DNA from: Streptomyces antibioticus
GTDB taxonomy: Bacteria > Actinomycetota > Actinomycetes > Streptomycetales > Streptomycetaceae
DNA length: 64,000 nucleotides
Assembly (NCBI RefSeq): GCF_001514065.1
Contig: NZ_KQ948423.1
Location: 62,001 to 126,000 of the forward strand
Direction: 5' to 3'
Each line of letters starts with the position of its first letter. Position 1 is the first letter of the stretch. Shown in pieces: positions 44,586 through 52,877 of this stretch. Position numbers and translations under genes: made by a program. The notes beneath the pieces are model-generated. The model saw only the letters and a list, made by a program, of their open reading frames with translations. It did not search any database and was not told the DNA's origin.

Positions 44586-46046
44586 TTATTCGGCGGGTTC
44601 GGCGGCGAAGTCGGCGTACACCTGCGGTCGTTCGCGGCGCAGCCACCAGGCCAGGACCAGGCCGGCCAGGAAGACCGCGGGCGCCGTGCCGATCAGCACG
44701 GTGTTGACGGTGGTGGAGGCGCCGGTGAACAGGTCGATGTGGCTGATGACGAGCCCTATCGCCGTGGCGAGCAGCACCGCGGCGGCGGTGGGTGCGACGA
44801 CCGTGCGCAGGGTGCCCTCCTGGTGGCTCACCCGGCGGAAGTAGCAGGGCACGGCGACCGCGGCGAGCAGCTGGAGGACGAACAGGCCGAGCATGCCCGG
44901 GGTGTTCACCCACAGCAGCAGCTGCTGGTAGGGGTCGGCTCCGGCCGCCCAGAAGGCGAGCACCACGACCGCGCCGAGAGCGGTCTGGGCGATTCCGGCG
45001 ACGTACGGGGAGCGGTGGCGGGGGTGGATGCGGCCCAGCGACCTGGGCAGCACGCCCTCCTCGGCGAGCGCGAGTCCGTAGCGGTTGATCGCGTTGTGGA
45101 AGGCGAGGAGGGAGGCGATGATGCTGGTCACCATGAAGATGTGCATCAGGTCGGCCGCCCAGCCGCCGACGTAGGTGGTGATGGCGGAGAAGAACAGGCC
45201 GCCGGGGTCCTTGGCGGCCGCCGCGATGACCTCGCCGTTGCCGAAGGCCTGGATGACGATCCAGACGATGAAGGCGTAGAAGAGGCCGAGGAAGCCGACG
45301 GCGACGTAGGTCGCGCGGGGGACCGTGCGCTCGGGGTCGCGGGCCTCGCGCCGGTAGATGACGGTCGACTCGAAGCCGGTGAACGCGGCGAAGGCGAAGG
45401 CCAGGACGACCGCCGTCCCGGAGACGAGGACGTTGTCCGGGGCGAAGGAGGCACCGGACAGTCCGTGCGCGCCGCCCTTGACCAGCACTCCGCCCGCGAG
45501 GAGCACCAGGATGCCGGTCTCGGCCAGGAGCAGGACGCCCAGCACCTTCGCGCCGAAGTCGATGGAGCGGAAGCCGCCGTAGCCGATGAGGAGCAGACCG
45601 GCGAGGGAGATCGGCAGCCAGGGGACGTCGGCGCCGAACAGGGCGTGCAGGCTGTCCTTGGTGGCGGAGGCGAGGAGGCCGTAGACGCCGATCTCCATGC
45701 CGTTGTAGCCGACGAGGGCGAGCAGGGCGGCACCGATGCCGACCGGGCGGCCCAGTCCGCGGGTGATGTACGCGTAGAACGCGCCGCCGCTCTTGACGTG
45801 GCGGCTCATCGTGGTGAAGCCGATGGCGAAGACGGCGAGGGTGATGCCGGCGATGAGGTATCCGGCCGGGGCGCCGATGCCGCCGAGCAGGATCGCGAGC
45901 GGGGCGACGCCGGCCATGACGGTGAGCGGGGCGGCGGCGGACACCACGAAGAAGGCGATGTCGGCGGTGCCGAGGGAGCCGGAGCGGAGGGTCGCCGCGG
46001 CGGGCGGCGTGCTCTCCTCGGAGGCATCGGGGGTGGTGACGGACAT
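44586..46046 (-). CDS. APC-family amino acid/amine permease
   Basis: A 486-residue transporter with about 12 transmembrane helices. The family start SADIAFFVV-like segment (GTADIAFFVVSAAAPLTVMA) and GGIGAPAGYLIAGITLAVFA, then FAFAAFTGFESTVIYRREAR, are typical of APC permeases for amino acids or amines. ATG 46046 has GAAGGGC upstream; the longer frame lacks a ribosome site. It is the first gene of a two-gene leftward unit with the amidohydrolase and is divergent from a TetR gene. The substrate is unknown; an amide- or formyl-amine compound would fit its partner. Confidence 0.9.
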   Translation of the reverse strand: MSVTTPDASEESTPPAAATLRSGSLGTADIAFFVVSAAAPLTVMAGVAPLAILLGGIGAPAGYLIAGITLAVFAIGFTTMSRHVKSGGAFYAYITRGLGRPVGIGAALLALVGYNGMEIGVYGLLASATKDSLHALFGADVPWLPISLAGLLLIGYGGFRSIDFGAKVLGVLLLAETGILVLLAGGVLVKGGAHGLSGASFAPDNVLVSGTAVVLAFAFAAFTGFESTVIYRREARDPERTVPRATYVAVGFLGLFYAFIVWIVIQAFGNGEVIAAAAKDPGGLFFSAITTYVGGWAADLMHIFMVTSIIASLLAFHNAINRYGLALAEEGVLPRSLGRIHPRHRSPYVAGIAQTALGAVVVLAFWAAGADPYQQLLLWVNTPGMLGLFVLQLLAAVAVPCYFRRVSHQEGTLRTVVAPTAAAVLLATAIGLVISHIDLFTGASTTVNTVLIGTAPAVFLAGLVLAWWLRRERPQVYADFAAEPAE

Positions 46047-46233
46047 GGGCGAAGCCCTTCGGGCGCGGCGGACGGGGAGGATTCCGGGCGTGCGGGAGGC
46101 CGGCGTTCCCGGGGGCACGTGAGGGTGCGCGGCGCCCCGGGCCCGTAAATCTAAAGGCTTTCGGTTTCGGCAATGTAGCCTCCTCATGGGCATCCGGGAA
46201 GCCCCATCTCGCACCTCCAGGGGGACCACACGC

Positions 46234-46866
46234 ATGGGACGGCCGCGCACACCGCTCCTCGACCGTGAGCGCATCACGGAGACCGCGCTGCAACTCGTCG
46301 ACGAACAGGGCGACTTCAGCGTGCCGCAGATCGCCAAGCGGCTCGGGGCGCAGACCGGCTCGGTGTATCACCATGTGGACGGCCGGGACGGCATCGTGGA
46401 GCTGCTGCGCGAGCGGGTCGCGGCCGCGATCGAGCCGGGGACGCTGGATGTGACGCCGTGGGACGCGGCCCTGGAGGCGTGGGCGCGCTCGTACCGGGCC
46501 GCGTTCGCCGCGCATCCGAAGGCGGTCCCGCTGCTGATGACCTCACCGGTGCGGGCGCCGCGTGTGCTGGAGCAGTACGAGCGGGTGGTGACGCTGCTGC
46601 TCGACGCGGGCTTCGCCACGGCCGAGGTGATGCCCCTGCTCATGGCCCTGGAGAACCTGGTGCTGGGATCGGCACTGGACCTGTCGGCACCGGAGGCCAT
46701 GTGGGAGCTGACCGAGGAGGCGCCGACGCCCCGGCTGGCCGAGGTGCTGGCGGCGGTGGGCGAGGGCCGGGCGGACCGGGCGTTCGAGGTGGGGCTGGCG
46801 GGGTATCTCGCTCACGCCCGGGCCTTGCGGTCCGGTGCGCCGGCCCGCGAGGACACGGCCCGCTGA
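46234..46866 (+). CDS. TetR-family regulator (TetR_C, two-helix class)
   Basis: A 210-residue regulator. The DNA-binding helices read ALQLVDEQGDFSVPQIAKRL and GAQTGSVYHHVDGRDGIVEL. Its wing-free, short N-terminus and the C-terminal domain (WARSYRAAFAAHPKAVPLLM) resemble the class that includes the original TetR. ATG 46234 has GGGGGA about 9 bases upstream and begins the usual MGRPRTPL text. It is divergent from the permease gene across a 187-bp gap with a relatively A/T-rich stretch (46146-46175) that probably holds its operator, though no perfect palindrome was found. Confidence 0.88.
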   Translation: MGRPRTPLLDRERITETALQLVDEQGDFSVPQIAKRLGAQTGSVYHHVDGRDGIVELLRERVAAAIEPGTLDVTPWDAALEAWARSYRAAFAAHPKAVPLLMTSPVRAPRVLEQYERVVTLLLDAGFATAEVMPLLMALENLVLGSALDLSAPEAMWELTEEAPTPRLAEVLAAVGEGRADRAFEVGLAGYLAHARALRSGAPAREDTAR

Positions 46867-46870
46867 TGGC

Positions 46871-47794
46871 TCACCTGACGGCCTCCTGGTCACCCGGCGC
46901 CCCCACCGCCGCCGCAGCCCGCATCGCCGCGATGAACGCCCGCAGCGCGGGCTGCGGCGGCGCGGTCTCGCGTACGGCCGCGTGGATCGACCGCGAAGGC
47001 TGCGGACCGCGCAGCTCGCGTACGACCACGCCCGGCCGGACGCCCGCTCCCAGCCCCAGCCTCGGGATCAGGCTCACCCCCAGCCCGGCCGCGACGAACC
47101 CCTGCGCGGTGACGTAGTCCTCGCTCTCGACGACGAACCTCGGCCGGAAGCCGGCGGCCTCGCAGGCGGCCAGCTGGGCGTCGAGGCAGGGGCCGGGCCA
47201 TTCGCTGCCCACCCAGGCCTCGTCCGCGAGGTCCGACAGCGCCAGGTCGGGGACGTCCGCGAGCCGGTGCCCGGCGGGCAGTACGGCCAGGTACGGATCG
47301 TCCAGAAGATGCAGGAGCCGTACTCCGTCGTGGGCCGGCGTCCGTGGCCCCACCACCAGCGCCAGGTCGGCCCGTCCCTCACGGACGTCCGGCAGCGGGT
47401 CCTCCGGGTCGATCAGCTTCAGATCGATCTGCACACCGGGGTGTTCCGCCCGCAGCCGCGCCACCGCCGGGGCGACGAGAGAGCCGCCCGCCGTGGCGAA
47501 GTACCGCACCGCCAGCCGCCCGGTACGGCCGGCGAGCAGGTCGGCCAGCGCCGTCTCCGCCTCGGCGACCTGGCGGCTGATGGTGTCGGCGTACTCGGTG
47601 AGCAGCAGCCCGGCCGCCGTCGGCCGCACCCCCCGCCCGACCCTCTCCAGCAGCTCGGTCCGCGCCTCCTTCTCCAGCGCGGCGATCTGCTGACTCACGG
47701 CCGACGGCGTGTACCCGAGGACCGCCGCCGCCCCCGTCACCGACCCGCTGCTCACCACGGCCCGCAGCACCTGCATCCGACGCACATCCAGCAT
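46871..47794 (-). CDS. LysR-family regulator
   Basis: A 307-residue LysR protein with the N-terminal winged helix (MQVLRAVVSSGSVTGAAAVL, then GYTPSAVSQQIAALEKE) and an effector-binding domain of the usual length (GRLAVRYFATAGGSLVAPAV through ADLALVVGPRTP and VAAGLGVSLIPRLGL). It is divergent from a DMT exporter across a 71-bp gap and most likely activates or represses that gene in response to the exported metabolite or an analogue. Its stop is 5 bases from the stop of the TetR gene. Confidence 0.92.
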   Translation of the reverse strand: MLDVRRMQVLRAVVSSGSVTGAAAVLGYTPSAVSQQIAALEKEARTELLERVGRGVRPTAAGLLLTEYADTISRQVAEAETALADLLAGRTGRLAVRYFATAGGSLVAPAVARLRAEHPGVQIDLKLIDPEDPLPDVREGRADLALVVGPRTPAHDGVRLLHLLDDPYLAVLPAGHRLADVPDLALSDLADEAWVGSEWPGPCLDAQLAACEAAGFRPRFVVESEDYVTAQGFVAAGLGVSLIPRLGLGAGVRPGVVVRELRGPQPSRSIHAAVRETAPPQPALRAFIAAMRAAAAVGAPGDQEAVR

Positions 47795-47865
47795 GTAGCA
47801 CAGCTTAACGACTCATCCAGAACTCTTCACTTGTCCTCACGCGTCCGCTCCCTGACCGTAGAGGC
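47795..47865. promoter_or_regulatory. LysR/exporter divergent promoter region
   Basis: A 71-bp gap that is clearly less GC-rich than its surroundings, with TTAACGACTCATCCAGAAC-type sequence and several T-N11-A candidates. It is the expected LysR binding site. No clean dyad can be assigned. Confidence 0.5.
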
Positions 47866-48789
47866 ATGTCTCCCACCTCCACCCTGCGCATGGCCGCCCT
47901 AGCCCTCCTGTGGGGCTCGGGGTTCCTCTGGATCAAGCTGGCCCTCGACCACGGCCTCTCCCCCGCCCAGATCACGATCGTCCGCTGCGCGCTGGGGACG
48001 GCGACCCTGCTGGTGCTGGCCCGCTCGGCCGGTCAGCGGCTCCCCCGCTCCCGTGCCACCTGGGGGCACCTGGTGATCGCCGCGCTGTTCTGCAACGCGA
48101 TCCCGTTCGCCCTCTTCGCGATCGGCGAGCAGCATCTCGACTCGGGCATCGCGGGCGTCCTGAACGCCACGACCCCGCTCTGGTCGCTCCTGATCGGCCT
48201 GCTGCTGGGCACCGACCGCGGACTGCGTCCGCTGCGCCTGACCGGGCTGGTCGTCGGCTTCGCCGGTACGGTGCTGATCTTCGCGCCGTGGCAGCGCTCG
48301 GGCCTGCTGAGCTGGAGCGCGCTGGCCCTGTTGGGCGCGGCGGCGAGCTACGCGGTGGCGTTCGCGTACATGGCCCGCAAGCTGACCGACAAGCGGGCGC
48401 CGATGGCGATGTCGGCGGCGCAGATGCTGATGGCGACGGGGTGGGCGACGTTGTCGGCGCCGGTGGCGGGGCCGGTGGACGCGGACCTGGTAGCGCTGGG
48501 GGCGGTCACGGCGCTGGGCGTCCTGGGAACGGGGATCACCTTCTACCTCAACTACCGCTTGATAGCGGACGAAGGCCCGACGGCAGCGGCGACGGTGGGC
48601 TACTTGCTGCCGGTGGTGTCGGTGACCCTGGGAGCGGTACTGCTGGACGAGACGGTGGGGTTGCGGGTGCTGAGCGGCATGGCGGTGGTGCTCATGGGCG
48701 TCGCCATGACGCGGGTGAAAGGGGCGCGGGGAACTGCGCGACCAGCCCCCACCGCGCCGCCCCCGAGAACGAAACTTCACGCCCCGTAG
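47866..48789 (+). CDS. EamA/DMT-family exporter
   Basis: A 307-residue transporter with ten predicted transmembrane helices in two EamA halves (start LALLWGSGFLWIKLALDHG; second half ALALLGAAASYAVAFAYMAR). Such proteins export amino acids or other metabolites. It is controlled most likely by the divergent LysR gene. The last 20 or so residues after the final helix are encoded by a dispersed Streptomyces intergenic repeat (48719-48750), so the C-terminal tail looks acquired. The stop overlaps the convergent glnE gene by 13 bases. Confidence 0.9.
   Translation: MSPTSTLRMAALALLWGSGFLWIKLALDHGLSPAQITIVRCALGTATLLVLARSAGQRLPRSRATWGHLVIAALFCNAIPFALFAIGEQHLDSGIAGVLNATTPLWSLLIGLLLGTDRGLRPLRLTGLVVGFAGTVLIFAPWQRSGLLSWSALALLGAAASYAVAFAYMARKLTDKRAPMAMSAAQMLMATGWATLSAPVAGPVDADLVALGAVTALGVLGTGITFYLNYRLIADEGPTAAATVGYLLPVVSVTLGAVLLDETVGLRVLSGMAVVLMGVAMTRVKGARGTARPAPTAPPPRTKLHAP
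48719..48750. repeat. Dispersed Streptomyces intergenic repeat inside the exporter 3' end
   Basis: The sequence GGGGCGCGGGGAACTGCGCG followed by ACCAGCCCCC matches, by recall, a palindromic element found in very many Streptomyces intergenic regions. Its outer GGGGC and GCCCC arms and the inner GCGCGG/CTGCGCG parts can form a hairpin. Here it lies within codons for the exporter tail and just before the glnE stop, possibly as a convergent terminator. Confidence 0.75.
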
Positions 48790-51755
48790 AACAACGTCTC
48801 CACCACACCACGAGCCCGCCGCGCGGTCCTCCGATACGCATCCAGCATGTCCCCCGCATGCCCCGGCCCGTACCCCAAGTACCGCCCCACAGCAGCCAGT
48901 TCACGAGACTCGGTGGGAAACGTGTCCCCCGCCCGCCCCCGCACCAGCATCACCGCGTTCCGCACCCGCGTGGCCAACACCCAGGCCTCGTCCAGGATCT
49001 CGGCATCCTCACCCGAGATGAGCCCGGCAGCACACGCGGCGGCGAGCGCCTCGCGCGTACGGGTCGTACGGAGCCCCGGCTCGGCCCACCCGTGCTGCAA
49101 CTGAAGCAACTGCACGGTCCATTCGACGTCGGACAGACCCCCCGGCCCGAGCTTCGTGTGCAGCTTGGGGTCCGCGCCGCGGGGCAACCGCTCGGACTCC
49201 ATCCGCGCCTTCAGCCGCCGGATCTCCCGTACGGCGTCCTCCCCGAGCCCCTCCGTCGGGTACCGCAGCGGGTCGATGAGCTCGATGAAACGCCGCCCCA
49301 ACTCCTCGTCACCGGCGACGGGTTCGGCCCGCAGCAGCGCCTGCGACTCCCAGACCAGGGACCACCGGCGGTAGTACGCCTCGTAGGACTTCAACGTCCG
49401 TACGAGCGGCCCGGACTTGCCCTCCGGGCGCAGGTCGGCGTCGATCAGCAGCGGCGGGTCGGCGCTCGGGATCTGGAGCAGGCGGCGCATCTCGGAGACG
49501 ACCTTGTTGGCTGCCTCGGCGGCGGACTGCTCGGGGACGCCGTTGCGCGGCTCGTGGACGAAGAGGACGTCCGCGTCGGAGCCGTAGCCGAGTTCGTGGC
49601 CGCCGAAGCGGCCCATGCCGATGATGGCGAACCGGGTGGGCAGGGTGTCGCCCCAGGTGGCGCGGACGACCGCGCGCAGGGTGCCCGCGAGGGTCGCGGC
49701 GTTGAGGTCGGAGACGGCGCCGCCGACGCGGTCGACGAGGGCGCCCTGGTCGGCCTCGACGGACCGGGTCTCGGTGCCGTAGGAGCCGATGATGTCGGCG
49801 GCGGCGGTGCGGAACAGCTCGCGGCGGCGTACGCCCCGGGCCGCGGTGACAGCCTGCTCGGCGCTGTCCGCGCGGCTGACGGCGGCGAGGACCTCCGGTT
49901 CCAGCGAGGCCCGGTCGCGGGGCGCGAGACCTTCCTCGTCGCCGAGGAGCGCGACCGCCTCGGGGGCGCGCATCAGCAGGTCGGGGGCGAGGCGGCCGGC
50001 GGACAGGACGCGGGCGAGGTTCTCGGCGGCGGCGCCCTCGTCGCGCAACAGCCGCAGATACCAAGGGGTCTTGCCCAACGCGTCCGACACCTTGCGGAAG
50101 TTGAGCAGTCCGGCGTCCGGGTCGGCGGAGTCGGCGAACCAACCCAGCAGCACGGGCAGGAGGGTTCGCTGGATGGCGGCCTTGCGGGTGACGCCGGAGG
50201 CGAGGGCCTCCAGGTGGCGCAGGGCGGAGGCGGGGTCGGCGTACCCCAGCGCCACCAGCCGCTCCCGGGCCGCCTCCGGGCTCAACCTGGCCTCTCCCGG
50301 CGCCAGTTGGGCCACGGCGTCGAGCAGCGGCCGGTAGAAGAGCTTCTCGTGCAGACGTCGTACGACACTGGTGTGCCGTTTCCATTCGCGGTTCAGCTCG
50401 GCGACCGGGTCGGTGCGCAGGCCCAGTGAGCGGCCGATGCGGCGCAGGTCGGCCTCGTCCTCGGGGACGAGGTGGGTGCGGCGCAGCCGGAACAGCTGGA
50501 TGTGGTGTTCCATGGAGCGCAGGAAGCGGTAGGCGTCGTCGAGCTGGACGGCGTCGTCGCGGCCGACGTAGCCGCCGGCGGCGAGGGCCTGGAGGGCGTC
50601 GAGGGTGGTGCCGCTGCGCAGCGAGGCGTCGGCGCGGCCGTGCACCAACTGGAGCAGCTGGACGGCGAATTCGACGTCACGGAGTCCGCCCGGGCCCAGC
50701 TTCAGCTCCCGCTCGATCTCCGCCACGGGGATGTTCTCGACGACCCTGCGGCGCATCTTCTGCACGTCGGCGACGAAGTTCTCGCGCTCGGCGGCCTTCC
50801 AGACGAGGGGCTCGAGGGCGGCGACGTACTCCTCGCCGAGCTCGATGTCCCCGGCGACCGGGCGGGCCTTGAGGAGGGCCTGGAACTCCCAGGTCTTGGC
50901 CCAGCGCTGGTAGTAGGCGAGATGGGAGGAGAGCGTGCGGACCAGCGGACCGTTTCTGCCCTCGGGGCGGAGGTTGGCGTCGACGGGCCAGATGGAACCC
51001 TCGACGGTGGTCTCGGAGCAGACCCGCATCATGTGCGAGGCGAGCTTGGTGGCGGCGCGCAGGGCCTTGCCCTCGTCGGCGCCGTCGACCGCCTCCCCCA
51101 CGAAGATGACATCGACATCGGAGACGTAATTGAGCTCGTGGCCCCCGCACTTGCCCATCGCGATGACCGCGAGCCGGCACAGGGCGGCGTCCTCGGGGGC
51201 GGCGGCGCGGGCGATCGCGAGGGCGGCACGCAGGGTGGCGGTGGCGAGGTCGGCGAGCTCGGCGGCGGTCTCGGCGACGTCGGTGGTGCCGCACACGTCA
51301 CGGGCGGCGATGGACAGCAGGCAGCGGCGGTAGGCGACGCGCAGGGAGACGGGGTCGTCGGCCTCGGCGAGCCCGCGCTCGAACTCCTCCACCCCGGGGT
51401 GCAGATCGCGCGGCTCGTACGTGACGAGCGCCTGCCAGTCCCCGGCGTGCCGGGCGAGGTGCTCGCCGAGCGCGGCGGAGGCGCCGAGCACCCCGAGGAG
51501 ACGGTCGCGCAGCGGCTTGGCCGCTATGACCGTGTCGAGCAGCTCGCGGTCGGTCTGCGCCTCCAGGAGCCGGACGAGACCGTGCAGCGCGAGATCGGGA
51601 TCGGCGGTGGCCCCGAGAGCTTCGAGCAGCACCGGATCATTGCGTACGCCGCTCAGCTCCGGCCCGTCCAGCAGCCGCTCGGCGGCGGAGGGATCGGTGA
51701 ACCCGTGCCGCAGCAGCCTGCTGAACGTACTGCTCCTGCGCCCCGGCGCCGTCAT
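48777..51755 (-). CDS. glnE: Glutamine synthetase adenylyltransferase/adenylyl-removing enzyme
   Basis: A 992-residue two-headed enzyme that adds AMP to, and removes it from, type I glutamine synthetase. Two nucleotidyltransferase domains are visible: GKCGGHELNYVSDVDVIFV at residues 201-219 (D213, D215; adenylyl removal) and GMGRFGGHELGYGSDADVLF at about 711-735 (adenylylation), each followed by helical regulatory parts. ATG 51755 has GGGAGGG upstream. Length is normal for the family. GlnII is not a target, and the GlnA-like protein at 52878 lacks the Tyr motif, so the real substrate is a GlnA encoded outside this window. Confidence 0.96.
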   Translation of the reverse strand: MTAPGRRSSTFSRLLRHGFTDPSAAERLLDGPELSGVRNDPVLLEALGATADPDLALHGLVRLLEAQTDRELLDTVIAAKPLRDRLLGVLGASAALGEHLARHAGDWQALVTYEPRDLHPGVEEFERGLAEADDPVSLRVAYRRCLLSIAARDVCGTTDVAETAAELADLATATLRAALAIARAAAPEDAALCRLAVIAMGKCGGHELNYVSDVDVIFVGEAVDGADEGKALRAATKLASHMMRVCSETTVEGSIWPVDANLRPEGRNGPLVRTLSSHLAYYQRWAKTWEFQALLKARPVAGDIELGEEYVAALEPLVWKAAERENFVADVQKMRRRVVENIPVAEIERELKLGPGGLRDVEFAVQLLQLVHGRADASLRSGTTLDALQALAAGGYVGRDDAVQLDDAYRFLRSMEHHIQLFRLRRTHLVPEDEADLRRIGRSLGLRTDPVAELNREWKRHTSVVRRLHEKLFYRPLLDAVAQLAPGEARLSPEAARERLVALGYADPASALRHLEALASGVTRKAAIQRTLLPVLLGWFADSADPDAGLLNFRKVSDALGKTPWYLRLLRDEGAAAENLARVLSAGRLAPDLLMRAPEAVALLGDEEGLAPRDRASLEPEVLAAVSRADSAEQAVTAARGVRRRELFRTAAADIIGSYGTETRSVEADQGALVDRVGGAVSDLNAATLAGTLRAVVRATWGDTLPTRFAIIGMGRFGGHELGYGSDADVLFVHEPRNGVPEQSAAEAANKVVSEMRRLLQIPSADPPLLIDADLRPEGKSGPLVRTLKSYEAYYRRWSLVWESQALLRAEPVAGDEELGRRFIELIDPLRYPTEGLGEDAVREIRRLKARMESERLPRGADPKLHTKLGPGGLSDVEWTVQLLQLQHGWAEPGLRTTRTREALAAACAAGLISGEDAEILDEAWVLATRVRNAVMLVRGRAGDTFPTESRELAAVGRYLGYGPGHAGDMLDAYRRTARRARGVVETLFYGA

Positions 51756-51894
51756 CCCCGGCCCTCCCGTCGGATCAAGGTCGTACGCGACCCGCGTGAT
51801 CTGCGTGATGTGCGTGATCTCCCGCGATCGAGCCTAACCGCAGAGCCTGCGGGAAGCGCCGATGAGTTCCGGGCCACGACAGGGTCTGCCCTGT

Positions 51895-52419
51895 ATGACT
51901 CACGACATGACTCGCGACGAACCCGAGACCCGGCTGGACGAGCGCTACAGCGACCCGACCGCCACGGCGGTGCCGTGGCCGCAGGCCGTGGAGCTGCTGG
52001 AATCGGCCGAACTGTTCTGGATCTCGACGGTACGGCCGGACGGGCGGCCGCATGTGACACCGCTGCCCGCGGTCTGGTCGGAGGACGCCCTGCACTTCTG
52101 CACCGGCCCGGAGGAGCGCAAGGCCCTGAACCTCGCGGCGAACCCGCAGGTGGTGCTGACGACCGGGACGAACACCTGGGACAAGGGGTACGACCTGGTC
52201 GTGGAGGGCGAGGCGGTGCGCGTCACCGACGACGGCCGGCTGCGCGCGCTGGCGGCCGCGTGGGAGGCGAAGTACGGCGAGTTCTGGCACTTCGAGGTGC
52301 GCGACGGGAGCTTCCAGCACGGCGGGGGAAGCGCTCTGGTCTTTTCGGTGGCGCCCCGCACCGTTTTCGGCTTCGGTAAGGGGGAGCCGTTCAGCCAGAC
52401 GCGATGGCGATTCACCTGA
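51895..52419 (+). CDS. Pyridoxamine-phosphate-oxidase-like (flavin/F420 split-barrel) protein
   Basis: A 174-residue protein with the split-barrel FMN/F420-binding fold: LFWISTVRPDGRPHVTPLPA, DALHFCTGPEERKALNLAAN and VVEGEAVRVTDDGR are family text. Actinobacterial members often use F420 or heme rather than pyridoxamine phosphate; the substrate cannot be told. ATG 51895 is preferred; an ATG at 51907 is also possible. It is divergent from glnE and 12 bases before a glyoxalase-fold gene, with which it is probably cotranscribed. Confidence 0.85.
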   Translation: MTHDMTRDEPETRLDERYSDPTATAVPWPQAVELLESAELFWISTVRPDGRPHVTPLPAVWSEDALHFCTGPEERKALNLAANPQVVLTTGTNTWDKGYDLVVEGEAVRVTDDGRLRALAAAWEAKYGEFWHFEVRDGSFQHGGGSALVFSVAPRTVFGFGKGEPFSQTRWRFT

Positions 52420-52431
52420 GGGAGCCTTGCC

Positions 52432-52866
52432 GTGAACATGAGCCTCGAAGTGATCCTGATGCCGGTCACCGACGTGGACCGAGCCAAGGAGTTCTACCGG
52501 GACAAGGTCGGTTTCCATGTGGACCTCGACGGCGAGGTGATGCCCGGCGTCCGGATCGTCCAGCTGACCCCGCCGGGCTCGGGCTGTTCGATCGCGCTCG
52601 TGGACGGCCTCCAGGTCCCGACCGGAACCCCGCAGCCGGGCACGTACCACGGCATGCAACTGTGCGTGACGGACGCGAAGGCGGCGTACGAGGAGCTGAC
52701 CGCGCGCGGTCTGGAGATCAGCGAGCCGGTGCAGTTCGCCCCGCAGGACGGCGCCACGTTCATGTACTTCAAGGACCCGGACGGGAACGGCTGGGCGATC
52801 CAGGAGTACCGCCGCAGGGCCACGGAACCCCTCCACCAGGTGCTGGCGCAACTGGCAGAGGGGTAG
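52432..52866 (+). CDS. VOC (glyoxalase/bleomycin-resistance fold) protein
   Basis: A 144-residue vicinal-oxygen-chelate protein with two beta-alpha-beta-beta-beta halves (VILMPVTDVDRAKEFYRDKV; YHGMQLCVTDAKAAYEELTA) and the C-terminal FKDPDGNGWAIQEY typical of the family. Metal ligands expected at the fold's His/Glu sites are only partly present (Gln and Glu in the C-terminal strand), so binding rather than catalysis is possible. GTG 52432 follows GGGAG. It is the second gene of a short operon and converges on glnA2. Confidence 0.88.
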   Translation: MNMSLEVILMPVTDVDRAKEFYRDKVGFHVDLDGEVMPGVRIVQLTPPGSGCSIALVDGLQVPTGTPQPGTYHGMQLCVTDAKAAYEELTARGLEISEPVQFAPQDGATFMYFKDPDGNGWAIQEYRRRATEPLHQVLAQLAEG

Positions 52867-52877
52867 CCGACCGGCGC

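Noticed and set aside
46146-46185. TetR operator in the A/T-rich stretch before the TetR gene
   Set aside because: No clean palindrome could be found; kept only as a remark in the gene entry.
42985-46515. Amidohydrolase frame open for a further 2 kb upstream
   Set aside because: The extension overlaps the permease gene in another frame, has no domain text and starts without a ribosome site; ATG 44556 starts the family sequence.
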